From positions 1 to 39,691 of IMG/VR virus record IMGVR_UViG_3300047321_000114: a DNA stretch of 39,691 nucleotides; one strand, given 5' to 3'. The notes below the pieces were generated by a model. It did no database searches and was not told where the DNA came from. It saw nothing but the letters and a program-made list of their open reading frames with translations. This DNA is from a virus. Within the stretch, counting starts at the first letter, position 1, and every line of letters starts with the position of its first letter. Shown here piece by piece: positions 1-6,269 of the stretch. Both the position numbers and the translations under genes were made by a program.

Positions 1-77
1 TGTAAATGAATGCCGAAAAGGCATCTTAACCCATAAAGCCGGCAGTGCTTTAGAAACGGCCAACACGAGGAAACACC
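1..77 (+). promoter_or_regulatory. leader of the early operon with a small hairpin
   Basis: This untranslated stretch continues from the sequence at 39434-39564. It contains the short inverted repeat ATGCC-GAAAA-GGCAT at 9-23 and ends with the ribosome binding site GAGGA at 67-71, seven bases before the first ATG. A similar hairpin built around GATGCCG lies in the leader at 3870-3887, so this may be a shared regulatory element. That role is inferred. Confidence 0.4.
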
Positions 78-127
78 ATGTTCAAGATCGAGAAGCACAT
101 CCCTGTTCCTGAGTCGCGCCGCGGCCG
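1..127. repeat. 127-bp terminal direct repeat, left copy (assembly overlap of a circular genome)
   Basis: The first 127 bases are identical to bases 39565-39691. The repeat breaks off in the middle of the first gene and ends at the window edge on both sides, as expected when an assembler closes a circle with a k-mer overlap of 127. It is therefore most likely not a biological terminal repeat. The real unit length would be 39,564 bp. Confidence 0.93.
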
Positions 128-314
128 GCCTGCGCTCTATCCGTTCGCCGATATGGCGCCGGGCGAGTCGTTCTTTGTCGCCGAAGCCGAACAGCGCCTG
201 GTTGCGATCCGTCGCGCTGCCAGCTCGCACACGCGATACACCGGGAAGAAGTTCACCGTTCGCTTAGTTGATGGCGGCGTTCGTGTGTGGTGCTGCGAGA
301 AAGCGGCAGCGTGA
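78..314 (+). CDS. small conserved phage protein, function unknown
   Basis: This 78-residue protein begins MFKIEKHIPVPESRRGRPALY, a proline/arginine-rich opening seen in many small phage early proteins (recalled, not searched). It has no membrane segment or signal peptide and no catalytic motif I recognise; the C-terminal half looks like a small beta-rich fold. GAGGA sits seven bases before the ATG. It is the first gene of a tightly packed early operon: its stop codon overlaps the GTG start of the next gene (GTGA). Because the contig is circular, the helicase gene at 38060-39433 lies directly upstream. Its role in the cell is unknown. Confidence 0.8.
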   Translation: MFKIEKHIPVPESRRGRPALYPFADMAPGESFFVAEAEQRLVAIRRAASSHTRYTGKKFTVRLVDGGVRVWCCEKAAA

Positions 315-517
315 GCGATCCGGTCAACAACCCGAAGCACTACACGTCTCACCCTAGCGGCGTGCAGTGTATCGAGGTCGTCGAGCACATGGGATTCAAC
401 CTTGGCAACGCCATAAAGTACATCTGGCGTTGCGACCTGAAATCCGATGCGATCGAGGACCTCAAGAAAGCGCGCTTTTACATCGAACGCGAGATCAAGA
501 AACGGGAGCGGGCATGA
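311..517 (+). CDS. DUF3310-type small phage protein
   Basis: A 68-residue protein with the motifs NPKHYTSHPSGVQCIEVVEH and GNAIKYIWR, followed by EDLKKARFYIEREI. These match the DUF3310 family of small phage proteins found beside replication and nucleotide-metabolism genes; the biochemical function is not established. I chose the GTG at 311 because it overlaps the upstream stop codon (GTGA) and is preceded by GAGAAAG. An in-frame ATG at 287 would add eight residues with no family similarity. The 3' end overlaps the next gene by ATGA. Confidence 0.85.
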   Translation: MSDPVNNPKHYTSHPSGVQCIEVVEHMGFNLGNAIKYIWRCDLKSDAIEDLKKARFYIEREIKKRERA

Positions 518-723
518 AAAGGACAAAATGGTTTCCGGCGAGCATCAATCCGGTGCGTAAAGGCGTCTATGAGCGGAAATATGATTGGGGCGTCGATTAC
601 GCCTACTGGAATGGCTCGGATTGGTGTACGTCGGGCGAAACGCCGGGAGCGGCGTATTGCTGGAGGCACCTGCTTTCGGATTTCCTCCTCCCCTGGCGCG
701 GCCTGACGGAACCCGCAGCATGA
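514..723 (+). CDS. small phage protein, WFPAS-PV-GVYE family
   Basis: This 69-residue protein opens with MKRTKWFPASINPVRKGVYE and is rich in tryptophan, tyrosine and phenylalanine. It shares the pattern WFPxxxxPVxxGVYE at the start and a WRG near the C terminus with the protein at 3039-3269, so the two are paralogues. I recognise this as a common small-protein family in phages of proteobacteria but know no function. The start overlaps the upstream stop (ATGA), and its own stop overlaps the next ATG, so translation is probably coupled. Confidence 0.8.
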   Translation: MKRTKWFPASINPVRKGVYERKYDWGVDYAYWNGSDWCTSGETPGAAYCWRHLLSDFLLPWRGLTEPAA

Positions 724-815
724 GCCCCGCCCTCGCCTACTGGATGTTCTTCAACGTCATGGCGCGGGCGTATTTCCCGGCGCCCAAGCCCGAGCAGAAG
801 AAGGACGGCGAGTGA
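720..815 (+). CDS. very small hypothetical protein (31 aa)
   Basis: The frame encodes 31 residues with an aromatic, hydrophobic N-terminal half (AYWMFFNVMARAYF) and a charged tail. It is supported mainly by context: ATGA overlap with the gene before it and GTGA overlap with the gene after it, filling exactly the gap between two otherwise unconnected genes. The hydrophobic stretch is short for a transmembrane helix but could bind a membrane surface. No family is recognised. Confidence 0.55.
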   Translation: MSPALAYWMFFNVMARAYFPAPKPEQKKDGE

Positions 816-1051
816 AGCGGCCGCAGCCATTACGCCAATACGAATACAAAGACCCTCTTGAGGTCTTGATAACGCGCGAGGAACGATCATGCAAGGGCTG
901 TGTGTGGACCGTGGGACGGATCAACTTCGGGGAACGCTCACTCTGCGCAAAGCTGCGCGTGATGACGAGGCGGTGTGCGGACTACCAATGTTCCGCAGCA
1001 TGGAGAGCGCGTTATCGTTCGCGTACCTCTGGCGAGCCTCCGCAGGGGTGA
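812..1051 (+). CDS. cysteine-rich small protein, possible zinc-binding
   Basis: A 79-residue protein with CKGC in the middle followed by two more cysteines and a C-terminal RCADYQC. This spacing could bind a zinc ion. It starts with GTG in a GTGA overlap, preceded by AAGGAC, and its 3' end overlaps the next gene by about 60 bases in another frame. The last 15 or so residues are arginine-rich and may be forced by that overlap. I recognise the pattern from small phage early proteins but cannot name a function. Confidence 0.65.
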   Translation: MKRPQPLRQYEYKDPLEVLITREERSCKGCVWTVGRINFGERSLCAKLRVMTRRCADYQCSAAWRARYRSRTSGEPPQG

Positions 1052-1485
1052 AGATTGGCGAGATCAAGGAATACACCGGCAAGGTCGGCGGCATGATCCT
1101 GTCTGCGAGCGAAAAGAAGGCGCAGGCGGGCCTGATACTCGACGTCATAGCCTCGCACCTATCCCGCGATCAACGGGCGCTTCTAGACGCTTCCTATGGC
1201 GGCGAGAACGGCGAACGCCATGCAGGTATCGAGCGACTGACGCACTTATGCGCTCACCAGAACCGCACCCTGGTTCGCATGCTGATGATGCGCGAGTTCG
1301 TGCACGGTGAACGCTACTGCCCGAGCCAGCAGGACATAGCGCGCGAGTGCGCCGTCCATCAAGCGACCGTATCGCGCGTCGCATCCAAGATCGCCAAGAC
1401 CATCGCCGAGCTGCGCGAGTCGACCATCACGAAGCTGACGCCAGCGTTCCAACGACGGGGATGGGTGCCGCGCGATGAAACGTAG
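988..1485 (+). CDS. helix-turn-helix protein, possible phage transcription regulator
   Basis: A 165-residue basic protein. Residues near 115-150 (QQDIARECAVHQATVSRVAS) form a clear helix-turn-helix, with a preceding helical domain rich in leucine and histidine. The opening MFRSMESALSFAYLW resembles phage regulatory proteins of similar size that lie early in Burkholderia phages (recalled). The start at 988 is preferred over an ATG at 889 because the upstream codons lack family character and overlap the previous gene deeply; 1000 is also possible. Its size and single HTH would suit a late-gene activator or antiterminator, and the many terminators in the late operon would need one. That role is inferred. 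Confidence 0.7.
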   Translation: MFRSMESALSFAYLWRASAGVKIGEIKEYTGKVGGMILSASEKKAQAGLILDVIASHLSRDQRALLDASYGGENGERHAGIERLTHLCAHQNRTLVRMLMMREFVHGERYCPSQQDIARECAVHQATVSRVASKIAKTIAELRESTITKLTPAFQRRGWVPRDET

Positions 1486-1515
1486 TCGACCGCACAAAAA
1501 AGATCGCTTTAGTGC

Positions 1516-1544
1516 TTGCATTAAAGCATCGGTTAAAGTATCGT
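1516..1544 (+). promoter_or_regulatory. sigma70-type promoter with GTATCGTTTC operator-like element
   Basis: TTGCAT at 1516-1521 and TATCGT at 1539-1544 are separated by 17 bases, a good sigma70 layout. The -10 box is part of AGTATCGTTTC (1537-1547), a variant of the dispersed element GGCATCGTTTC, and the spacer carries AAAGCATCGG. It lies in the only gap between the HTH gene and the next gene, so it probably drives the operon from 1590 and may be repressed by the phage repressor. Confidence 0.65.
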
Positions 1545-1589
1545 TTCATCACAGCAGCAAAACAACCAAAACCAACGGAAGGAACTGCC

Positions 1590-1985
1590 ATGAAACCTCA
1601 AGCCCTTATGCAGTCTGGATTATTACGCAGCATCGCCGGATTTCGCCCGCAACAGGCTCCTGTTGCGCGTAAAGTTTTGTCCTCAAACGATGCCGTAAAA
1701 GATACCTTGGCGTCTATCCCGAAATCGGTCTTCATGTCCGAACTGCGTAAGGCCGGCGACGAGCACCTTTGTGCCGTTCCCGAACTGGTCGAGATCTACC
1801 GCCAGTCGCAAATCTCCCAGAAGGTCGCCGACATGTACGTGATCCTGCGCGAGCTCGATCTCGAATGGCCTGCACTTCAAAAAATGACATCCGCCGACAT
1901 GACAGCGTGGATGCAACTCCTTGTGAACCGTGCGCGCGTCCTGCGCGATGAAATCGACGAGATCAGCCATGCGGGCCGCAATTGA
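1590..1985 (+). CDS. hypothetical early protein (131 aa)
   Basis: This 131-residue protein has a basic, glutamine-rich N terminus, then an alpha-helical body (KSVFMSELRKAGDEHLCAVP, and VADMYVILRELDLEWPALQK), and ends in a charged helix. No catalytic or binding motif is recognised. The ATG has a very good ribosome binding site, GGAAGGAA, within a leader (ACCAACGGAAGGAA, 1571-1584) that is repeated exactly at 7134-7147. It is the first gene after a sigma70-like promoter, so it may be expressed strongly and early. Function is unknown. Confidence 0.75.
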   Translation: MKPQALMQSGLLRSIAGFRPQQAPVARKVLSSNDAVKDTLASIPKSVFMSELRKAGDEHLCAVPELVEIYRQSQISQKVADMYVILRELDLEWPALQKMTSADMTAWMQLLVNRARVLRDEIDEISHAGRN

Positions 1986-2061
1986 TTGGGCGATCGCCGC
2001 GCTGATCTGCTTCGGCGGCAGCGCTTGGGCGGCACACGAAAACCTAAGGCTGCTGACATGA
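1969..2061 (+). CDS. very small putative membrane protein (30 aa)
   Basis: A 30-residue frame that begins inside the end of the previous gene and encodes a single hydrophobic segment (IDWAIAALICFGGSAW) followed by a short polar tail. Its stop overlaps the next ATG (ATGA at 2058-2061), which suggests translational coupling. There is no strong ribosome binding site. A one-helix membrane peptide is plausible, but nothing else supports it. Confidence 0.4.
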   Translation: MRAAIDWAIAALICFGGSAWAAHENLRLLT

Positions 2062-2222
2062 GCGACTGGCAGCAACAAATCGAATGCGAAGAACAGCAAC
2101 TTTACGAACTGGACCGACACCATGAAAACGAGCGAGAGCATCGACAAGCTGGCCGAAGCGCTTTTGAGAGCGCAGCAAGAAATCCGTTTCGCAGCGAAGG
2201 ACTCGAAGAACCCACATTTTAA
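2058..2222 (+). CDS. small charged hypothetical protein (54 aa)
   Basis: A 54-residue frame starting MSDWQQQIECEEQQLYELDR, very acidic and glutamine-rich at the N terminus, which is typical of small phage early proteins. Its start overlaps the upstream stop. However, its last 100 bases overlap the erf gene in another frame, so the C-terminal half may not be under selection. It could be a real coupled peptide or a chance frame. Confidence 0.4.
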   Translation: MSDWQQQIECEEQQLYELDRHHENEREHRQAGRSAFESAARNPFRSEGLEEPTF

Positions 2223-2730
2223 GAACAACTATGCCGACCTCGAATCCGTCATCGACGCGATCAAAGGTCCGCTCAATGACAACGGCATCGTGTTTCTGCA
2301 ATCGCCATCGCCTTCTGACGACGGCAAGTTGCACCTGACGACGCGCCTGATGCACCGCTCGGGCCAGTGGATGGAAGACACAGCCGTTGCGCCGATGCCG
2401 AAGCAAGACCCGCAGGGGTTCGGCTCGACGCTCACCTATCTGCGCCGCTACAGCCTGTCGGCCGTGACTGGGCTCTACCAGGCAGACGACGACGGCAATG
2501 CTGGATCTGGCGTCGGCACGAAGCCGGAAGCGAAGCCCGCACCGAAGGCGAAGCCGGTCGACGCATCGGAACTCAACGACTGCGTTATCGCGCTCCGCGA
2601 GTGCGAGGAAATCGAGCAGTTGCAGGGAATTTTCGCGGGCGCCTGGAAGCGCGTCACAAAGGATCAACAACCGCAGCTGAAGGCCGTCTACGACGCGCGA
2701 AAGGCTGAACTCTCAACCGTAGGGGCTTAA
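2122..2730 (+). CDS. erf: ERF-family single-strand annealing recombinase
   Basis: A 202-residue protein of the ERF superfamily, which anneals complementary single strands during phage recombination and genome circularisation. The family signature is clear: FAAKDSKNPHFKNNYADLES near residue 30, a G-rich core QGFGSTLTYLRRYSLSAVTG near 95-115, and the following GLYQADDDGN. An acidic and lysine-rich linker leads to a helical C-terminal tail. It sits next to an SSB-like gene and upstream of a rusA resolvase, a typical phage recombination module. The ATG at 2122 lacks a strong ribosome binding site and may be coupled to the overlapping upstream frame. Confidence 0.93.
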   Translation: MKTSESIDKLAEALLRAQQEIRFAAKDSKNPHFKNNYADLESVIDAIKGPLNDNGIVFLQSPSPSDDGKLHLTTRLMHRSGQWMEDTAVAPMPKQDPQGFGSTLTYLRRYSLSAVTGLYQADDDGNAGSGVGTKPEAKPAPKAKPVDASELNDCVIALRECEEIEQLQGIFAGAWKRVTKDQQPQLKAVYDARKAELSTVGA

Positions 2731-2733
2731 CAC

Positions 2734-2988
2734 ATGGCTAATTTCGACAACACTAACCGCGGCACGCTCGGCAAGAACCGGCGCAAAGAGAAGGACACGC
2801 ATCCGGAATATGCCGGAAATATCAACGTCGATGGCGTCGACTATTGGCTGTCGGCATGGGTCAGGGAAGGCCCGACAGGAAAGTTCTTCAGCCTGTCAGT
2901 TCGCCGCAAGGACGAGCAGCAGAAGCCGCAAGGCGTTCCGGCACCGGCCAACGATCAGTTCCTCGACGACGATCTTCCGCCGTTCTAA
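2734..2988 (+). CDS. small single-stranded DNA-binding-like protein with SSB-type acidic tip
   Basis: An 84-residue protein that starts three bases after erf. The N-terminal part (residues 1-60) has beta-rich segments, DGVDYWLSAWVRE and KFFSLSVRRK, that could form a small OB-like fold. The C terminus ends DDDLPPF, very like the acidic tip DDDIPF of bacterial SSB, which recruits partner proteins. With ERF directly upstream, a role in coating or handing over single-stranded DNA is likely. It is much shorter than bacterial SSB (about 170 residues). The SSB assignment rests on the tail and on context. Confidence 0.7.
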   Translation: MANFDNTNRGTLGKNRRKEKDTHPEYAGNINVDGVDYWLSAWVREGPTGKFFSLSVRRKDEQQKPQGVPAPANDQFLDDDLPPF

Positions 2989-2998
2989 AACAACGACC

Positions 2999-3024
2999 GC
3001 GCCGCTAGCCCGAGCTGGCGGCGC
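2999..3024 (+). other. strong hairpin between ssb-like gene and next gene
   Basis: An 11-bp stem (GCGCCGC-T-AGC paired with GCT-G-GCGGCGC, with one T-G wobble) closes on the four-base loop CCGA. No T-run follows, so it is not a classical terminator. It may stabilise the upstream mRNA or pause transcription. The next ribosome binding site follows within ten bases. Confidence 0.45.
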
Positions 3025-3038
3025 ACAAAGGGGAAGGC

Positions 3039-3269
3039 ATGCAAGCATTCAGCGAATGGTTTCCGCGAGACGTTAAGCCCGTTCATCAAGGGGTCTACGA
3101 GGTGCGCGTAAAGGCAAACGGGAAACTGGTGCGATGGTTTAGCTGCTGGACCGGCGAGCATTGGGGGCTGTCGGATCAGACGCCGATCGCAGCATTTGAG
3201 CACTGTGAAACGCCGAGCGATGCAGCGAAGCACGCGGGCGGATTCGAATGGAGAGGAATCAAGAAATGA
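3039..3269 (+). CDS. small phage protein, WFPxxVKPVxxGVYE family (paralogue)
   Basis: A 76-residue protein that opens MQAFSEWFPRDVKPVHQGVY and ends in a WRG-containing tail. It shares the same opening and ending with the 69-residue protein at 514-723. The aromatic-rich middle (RWFSCWTGEHWGLS) suggests a compact SH3-like or beta fold. GGGAAGG lies just before the ATG. No function is established for the family. The stop codon overlaps the next start. Confidence 0.8.
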   Translation: MQAFSEWFPRDVKPVHQGVYEVRVKANGKLVRWFSCWTGEHWGLSDQTPIAAFEHCETPSDAAKHAGGFEWRGIKK

Positions 3270-3640
3270 GCACGAAACATACGCCGGGACCGTGGACAGT
3301 GCATCACAAGATGCGCGACTGTGTGACCTTCGACGGTCGAGACGGAATGGAAAATCTCTTCCTCTGCAACGTCGACGGCTACTACGCTTGTCAAAGCGAA
3401 GCGGACGCCCGCCTGATCGCCGCCGCGCCTGAATTGCTGGCAACCCTTCAAAACCTGCTTGGAGTTCTTGAGCAAGTTTCGCTCGAAAGCGGAATCTGCT
3501 GTTGTGGCGACAGCATGAAGAATCACGCAAGCCCCATGTACTGCGGGCACTCTGAAGTCGACAGCGGCGAATACTACGGCCAAATGGCTATCGGGGACGC
3601 GCAGAAGGCTATCGCCAAAGCAACCGGAGAACAATCATGA
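3266..3640 (+). CDS. small phage protein, MSTKHTPGPW family
   Basis: A 124-residue protein beginning MSTKHTPGPW and containing ADARLIAAAPELLATLQNLL and the C-terminal AIAKATGEQ, a family I recall from many phages and prophages, without known function. A CCCGDS pattern and several further cysteines (residues 75-100) could bind metal. A second member at 37797-38063 shares nearly identical 5' and 3' DNA ends but a different middle. The start at 3266 overlaps the upstream stop (ATGA); an ATG at 3248 is in frame but lies before the conserved opening. Confidence 0.82.
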   Translation: MSTKHTPGPWTVHHKMRDCVTFDGRDGMENLFLCNVDGYYACQSEADARLIAAAPELLATLQNLLGVLEQVSLESGICCCGDSMKNHASPMYCGHSEVDSGEYYGQMAIGDAQKAIAKATGEQS

Positions 3641-3828
3641 GCCAGTTACACAGCGACATGCCCGTCATCATCGTACCGCTTTCGCATATCCGCGAGCAGA
3701 TCCGCATCGCCGAGATCGACATCGCAGAGAGCACCATGCGCCGCGATGCACTGCGCCTGATCCTCGATCTGCGCGAGATTCAAGAGCTTAATCGCACCAG
3801 AGCAATCATTGAAACAATTTATCAATAA
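3637..3828 (+). CDS. hypothetical helical protein (63 aa)
   Basis: A 63-residue, strongly helical protein whose C-terminal two thirds (HIREQIRIAEIDIAESTMRR onward) is an amphipathic helix likely to form a coiled coil. It is coupled to the previous gene by an ATGA overlap and is the last gene before a regulatory gap. No family is recognised. Confidence 0.65.
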   Translation: MSQLHSDMPVIIVPLSHIREQIRIAEIDIAESTMRRDALRLILDLREIQELNRTRAIIETIYQ

Positions 3829-3921
3829 ACGCATCCGTAAAGGCATCGTTTCGCGCTATTATGTGTGAACCGATGCCGAAACGGCGTCACATAACAAGAT
3901 GATCAGAGCGCGAGGTTAAGC
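3829..3921 (+). promoter_or_regulatory. promoter and operator region before the HNH gene
   Basis: The exact element GGCATCGTTTC lies at 3842-3852, just upstream of a -10-like TATTAT at 3857-3862; the -35 region 17 bases upstream is poor. Downstream, TTATGTG (3859-3865) and CACATAA (3888-3894) form a perfect inverted repeat that encloses the hairpin GATGCCG-AAA-CGGCGTC. This looks like a repressor-controlled start for the downstream genes. Confidence 0.5.
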
Positions 3922-4395
3922 ATGAAGGCCGGATACGAATGGACCGGGTTACGCGGATACGGCGCAGAAAGATATGGCCTGTCTAACACGCGCGTGTATC
4001 GAGCTTGGACGCAAATGCATACCCGCTGCAAGAGCGAGAAATCCATCAGTTACCCGAGGTATGGCGGAAGGGGTGTAAGAGTTTGCGATCGCTGGATTTC
4101 GTTTGATGCGTTCATCGAAGACATGGGGTTCCCTCCAACAGAGAAGCATCAGCTCGATCGAATTGCCGTCGATGGAAATTACGAGCCATCAAATTGTAGG
4201 TGGGTAACGCACAAGGAAAACTCTCGCAACAAAAGCAACAACACGATGCTTTCGTTCGGCGGAAAAACGAAGTGCGTGTCGGAATGGGCGGAAGAGCTTG
4301 GAATGAAAAGCCAAACGCTCAGCCGAAGGATCCATACCAGTAAATGGTCGATTGAAAAAGCACTTACGACGCCGGTAGGAAGGAGAAGCAGATGA
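3922..4395 (+). CDS. HNH-type homing endonuclease-like protein
   Basis: A 157-residue protein with the pattern of free-standing phage HNH endonucleases: YRAWTQMHTRCKSE, then YGGRGVRVCDRWISFDAFIE, then LDRIAVDGNYEPSNCRWVT and NSRNKSNN. The first histidine/cysteine cluster, the DRI/NY motif and the asparagine-rich end form the metal-binding nuclease core (residues 30-110). The C-terminal part (CVSEWAEELGMKSQTLSRRI) is a small DNA-binding helix-turn-helix of the type seen in such enzymes. It sits behind its own promoter-like region inside an otherwise continuous operon, as expected of an inserted selfish gene. Overlaps the next gene by ATGA. Confidence 0.85.
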   Translation: MKAGYEWTGLRGYGAERYGLSNTRVYRAWTQMHTRCKSEKSISYPRYGGRGVRVCDRWISFDAFIEDMGFPPTEKHQLDRIAVDGNYEPSNCRWVTHKENSRNKSNNTMLSFGGKTKCVSEWAEELGMKSQTLSRRIHTSKWSIEKALTTPVGRRSR

Positions 4396-4889
4396 GCAAC
4401 CTATTCGAAATTGCCAGCGAATACCGCGCAGATGCCGCGAAGCTGGTCGATCTGGATCTGGATGACGCCACGTTCGCTGACACACTCGAAGCGATCAGCG
4501 GCGACCTGGAAACGAAGGCAATGAATACGGCTTTCGTATGCCGCAATTTGGAAGCGACGGCCGAGCAGATCAAAGAGCACGCGAAAGCGATGACCGAGCG
4601 CGCGAAGGCGATGGAAAACCGCGCTGCACGAATCCGCAAGTACTTGCTCGACGGGCTGCAACTGGCGGGACGCGACAAGATCGACACGCCGTTCTTCAAG
4701 ATCAAGATCGCGCAGAACCCGCCGAGCGTACAGATCAGCGACGAGTCGTTGATCCCGGCGAGCTACAAGACCGACCCGCAGCCGCCCGCCCCTGCTCCCG
4801 ATAAGGCGCTTATCAAGAAGGCGCTTTCCGATGGCTTCGAAGTGCCGGGCTGCTCGCTGGTTCGCGGCCAACGTCTCGACATTCGATAA
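4392..4889 (+). CDS. Gp157-family phage protein
   Basis: A 165-residue protein resembling the Siphovirus Gp157 family. The N-terminal half is a long coiled coil (around FADTLEAISGDLETKAMN and on through the alanine/lysine/glutamate-rich repeats EHAKAMTERAKAMENRA). The C-terminal half carries KYLLDGLQLAGRDKIDTPFF, KIKIAQNPPSVQISDE, and IPASYK, the conserved ends of that family. Family members lie beside recombination genes and one was linked to phage resistance when expressed in Streptococcus; the molecular role is uncertain. Coupled to the HNH gene by ATGA. Confidence 0.85.
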   Translation: MSNLFEIASEYRADAAKLVDLDLDDATFADTLEAISGDLETKAMNTAFVCRNLEATAEQIKEHAKAMTERAKAMENRAARIRKYLLDGLQLAGRDKIDTPFFKIKIAQNPPSVQISDESLIPASYKTDPQPPAPAPDKALIKKALSDGFEVPGCSLVRGQRLDIR

Positions 4890-4900
4890 CCGATCCCGCC

Positions 4901-5011
4901 ATGCATACCGTCATCCTGCCTCACTTATCGGCTTACACAGAGTACGGCAACGCTGGCGGCTGCTGGTTCATCCGCCGAACAGTCAACCTGGCGGACATTC
5001 CGTGGTGCTGA
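4901..5011 (+). CDS. very small hypothetical protein (36 aa)
   Basis: A 36-residue frame (MHTVILPHLSAYTEYGNAGG and on) that fills the gap between the Gp157-like gene and the following gene and overlaps the latter by seven bases. The arrangement fits the overlapping style of the operon. No ribosome binding site better than a weak purine run is seen, and no family is recognised. Confidence 0.45.
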   Translation: MHTVILPHLSAYTEYGNAGGCWFIRRTVNLADIPWC

Positions 5012-5184
5012 CGCGAGAACAATGCCTAGCGTCGTTCATGCAGGCGGTACGCGACGGACGACGAGGCGACTACGGGGCGGCGAAGGCGATCGTCGAGCGA
5101 GTTCGGCAGAAGTTCGACGATCAGGCGGCCGAGACGGCGAAGACGGAAATCTGGAAGTACATAAAAAGCGACAAGAAAGCATGA
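5005..5184 (+). CDS. small hypothetical protein (59 aa)
   Basis: A 59-residue helical, charged protein (LTREQCLASFMQAVRDGRRG and on, ending in KSDKKA). The open frame extends upstream to 4831 but the upstream codons overlap the previous gene and look unselected, so a GTG at 5005 (or 5002) is preferred. It overlaps the 36-residue frame before it and rusA after it (ATGA). Function is unknown; small genes placed just before rusA are common in phages. Confidence 0.6.
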   Translation: MLTREQCLASFMQAVRDGRRGDYGAAKAIVERVRQKFDDQAAETAKTEIWKYIKSDKKA

Positions 5185-5558
5185 CAGGCCAAAACGAGTT
5201 ATCTGGCGAGGCGCAGTTCCTGACGCTTCCCCTTCCCCCTTCCGTAAATTCCTACTGGCGCAAGTCGCCACGCGGCATGTACATCAGCCAGGAAGGCAAG
5301 ACCTTCCGCCAGCGTGTTGCCGAGATCGTCGCCGAGCACAACGCGATCAAGTTCGGTTCCTCGCGCCTGTTCATGGCCGTCAAGCTGTCAATGCGCGATC
5401 GACGTGCGGCAGACCTAGACAACCGCCTCAAGGCGCTGAATGACGCGCTGGAACATGCCGGCGTATTCGATGACGACGAGCAGATCGACGAGCTGTTCGT
5501 GACGCGCGGTCCGATCGTCAAGGGCGGCGAATGCACTGTGATGATCGCGAGGGCGTGA
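5181..5558 (+). CDS. rusA: RusA-family Holliday junction resolvase
   Basis: A 125-residue protein of the RusA family, which cleaves Holliday junctions and branched phage DNA. The opening LPLPPSVNSYWR and the core RDRRAADLDNRLKALNDALE followed by DDDEQIDEL carry the conserved aspartates (D-x-D-N, then D-D-E-Q-I-D) that bind the catalytic magnesium. Length matches the family (about 120). It is part of the early recombination module with ERF and the SSB-like protein. The start at 5181 overlaps the upstream stop; upstream in-frame codons are arginine-rich shadow sequence. Confidence 0.95.
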   Translation: MTGQNELSGEAQFLTLPLPPSVNSYWRKSPRGMYISQEGKTFRQRVAEIVAEHNAIKFGSSRLFMAVKLSMRDRRAADLDNRLKALNDALEHAGVFDDDEQIDELFVTRGPIVKGGECTVMIARA

Positions 5559-5902
5559 TGACAGAAGAAGGCGAAATCAATATCTTCCGCGCGCTCGACT
5601 ATCTACGCGACCAGGCGCCGGCATATGCCAAAGCGAAAGCCGAGCGCGTCTATCTCGAAGAATTCCGCAAGTCGAAGAAAGCCATTCTGATGCGATCCGC
5701 AGAGGAAGCCGGCCACAAGTCCGCGGCATCGCAGGAGCGCGAAGCCTATGCCGATTCGGACTATCACGAACTTCTGGTCGCGCTGTCAGCAGCCGTCGAA
5801 GCAGAAGAAACGCTGCGCTGGCGCATCGTCGCGGCGCAGGCTCGGATCGAAACATGGCGGACGCTGGAAGCAAACCGGCGAGCAGAAGCAAAGGTACTGT
5901 GA
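5558..5902 (+). CDS. RusA-adjacent helical protein
   Basis: A 114-residue, almost fully helical protein with YAKAKAERVYLEEFRKSKKA in the first third, a pattern I recall from proteins next to phage resolvases; no function is known. The remainder is a charged coiled coil ending in WRTLEANRRAEAKVL. Start ATG at 5558 overlaps the rusA stop (TGATG) and has GAGGG upstream. A DNA-binding accessory role in recombination would fit the context but is not shown. Confidence 0.72.
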   Translation: MTEEGEINIFRALDYLRDQAPAYAKAKAERVYLEEFRKSKKAILMRSAEEAGHKSAASQEREAYADSDYHELLVALSAAVEAEETLRWRIVAAQARIETWRTLEANRRAEAKVL

Positions 5903-5909
5903 GGAAAGC

Positions 5910-6269
5910 ATGAAATTATCCATCCGCGAGATCGCACTTTCGATGCTCGCCAGCAGCGACTACACGCGAAAAGAGATCGAAGACCTGTCCGGATGCTCGC
6001 ATTCTGGATTGCACAAGGCGATCCACAAGATGCGCGAAGAGAAGTTGATCCACATTTGCCGATGGGAGCGCCCGGACGGCCGCGGCAACTTCGAAGCAAC
6101 GTATCGTCTCGGCAATCGCCCCGATGCAAAGAAGCCGGCGCCATACACGCACAATGAGATCGCCCGGCGCCACTATAAGCTCAATGCAAAGCGCATCAAT
6201 GCGAGGCGCTCGGCGCAGGCTGGTCGTCCGGTCAATCCGTTCCTCCAACTCACATGGGGCGTCCGATGA
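5910..6269 (+). CDS. winged-helix DNA-binding protein
   Basis: A 119-residue basic protein. Residues 1-65 form a winged helix: IREIALSMLASSDYTRKEIE, a recognition helix CSHSGLHKAIHKMREEKLIH, and a wing RWERPDGRGNFEATYRL. The C-terminal part is basic with HNEIARRHYKLNAKRINARR. It could regulate early genes or act in DNA metabolism. A second short winged-helix protein lies two genes downstream (6688-7065), so they may be distant relatives. The ATG has GAGGAAAG in front. Confidence 0.78.
   Translation: MKLSIREIALSMLASSDYTRKEIEDLSGCSHSGLHKAIHKMREEKLIHICRWERPDGRGNFEATYRLGNRPDAKKPAPYTHNEIARRHYKLNAKRINARRSAQAGRPVNPFLQLTWGVR

Noticed and set aside
1-127. Biological direct terminal repeats as in T7-like phages
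   Set aside because: The repeat is exactly 127 bp and ends inside a gene at both window borders; an assembly overlap explains it better.
1475-1672. 65-codon + strand frame across the promoter at 1516
   Set aside because: It overlaps promoter, leader and start of the next gene and has an unlikely composition.
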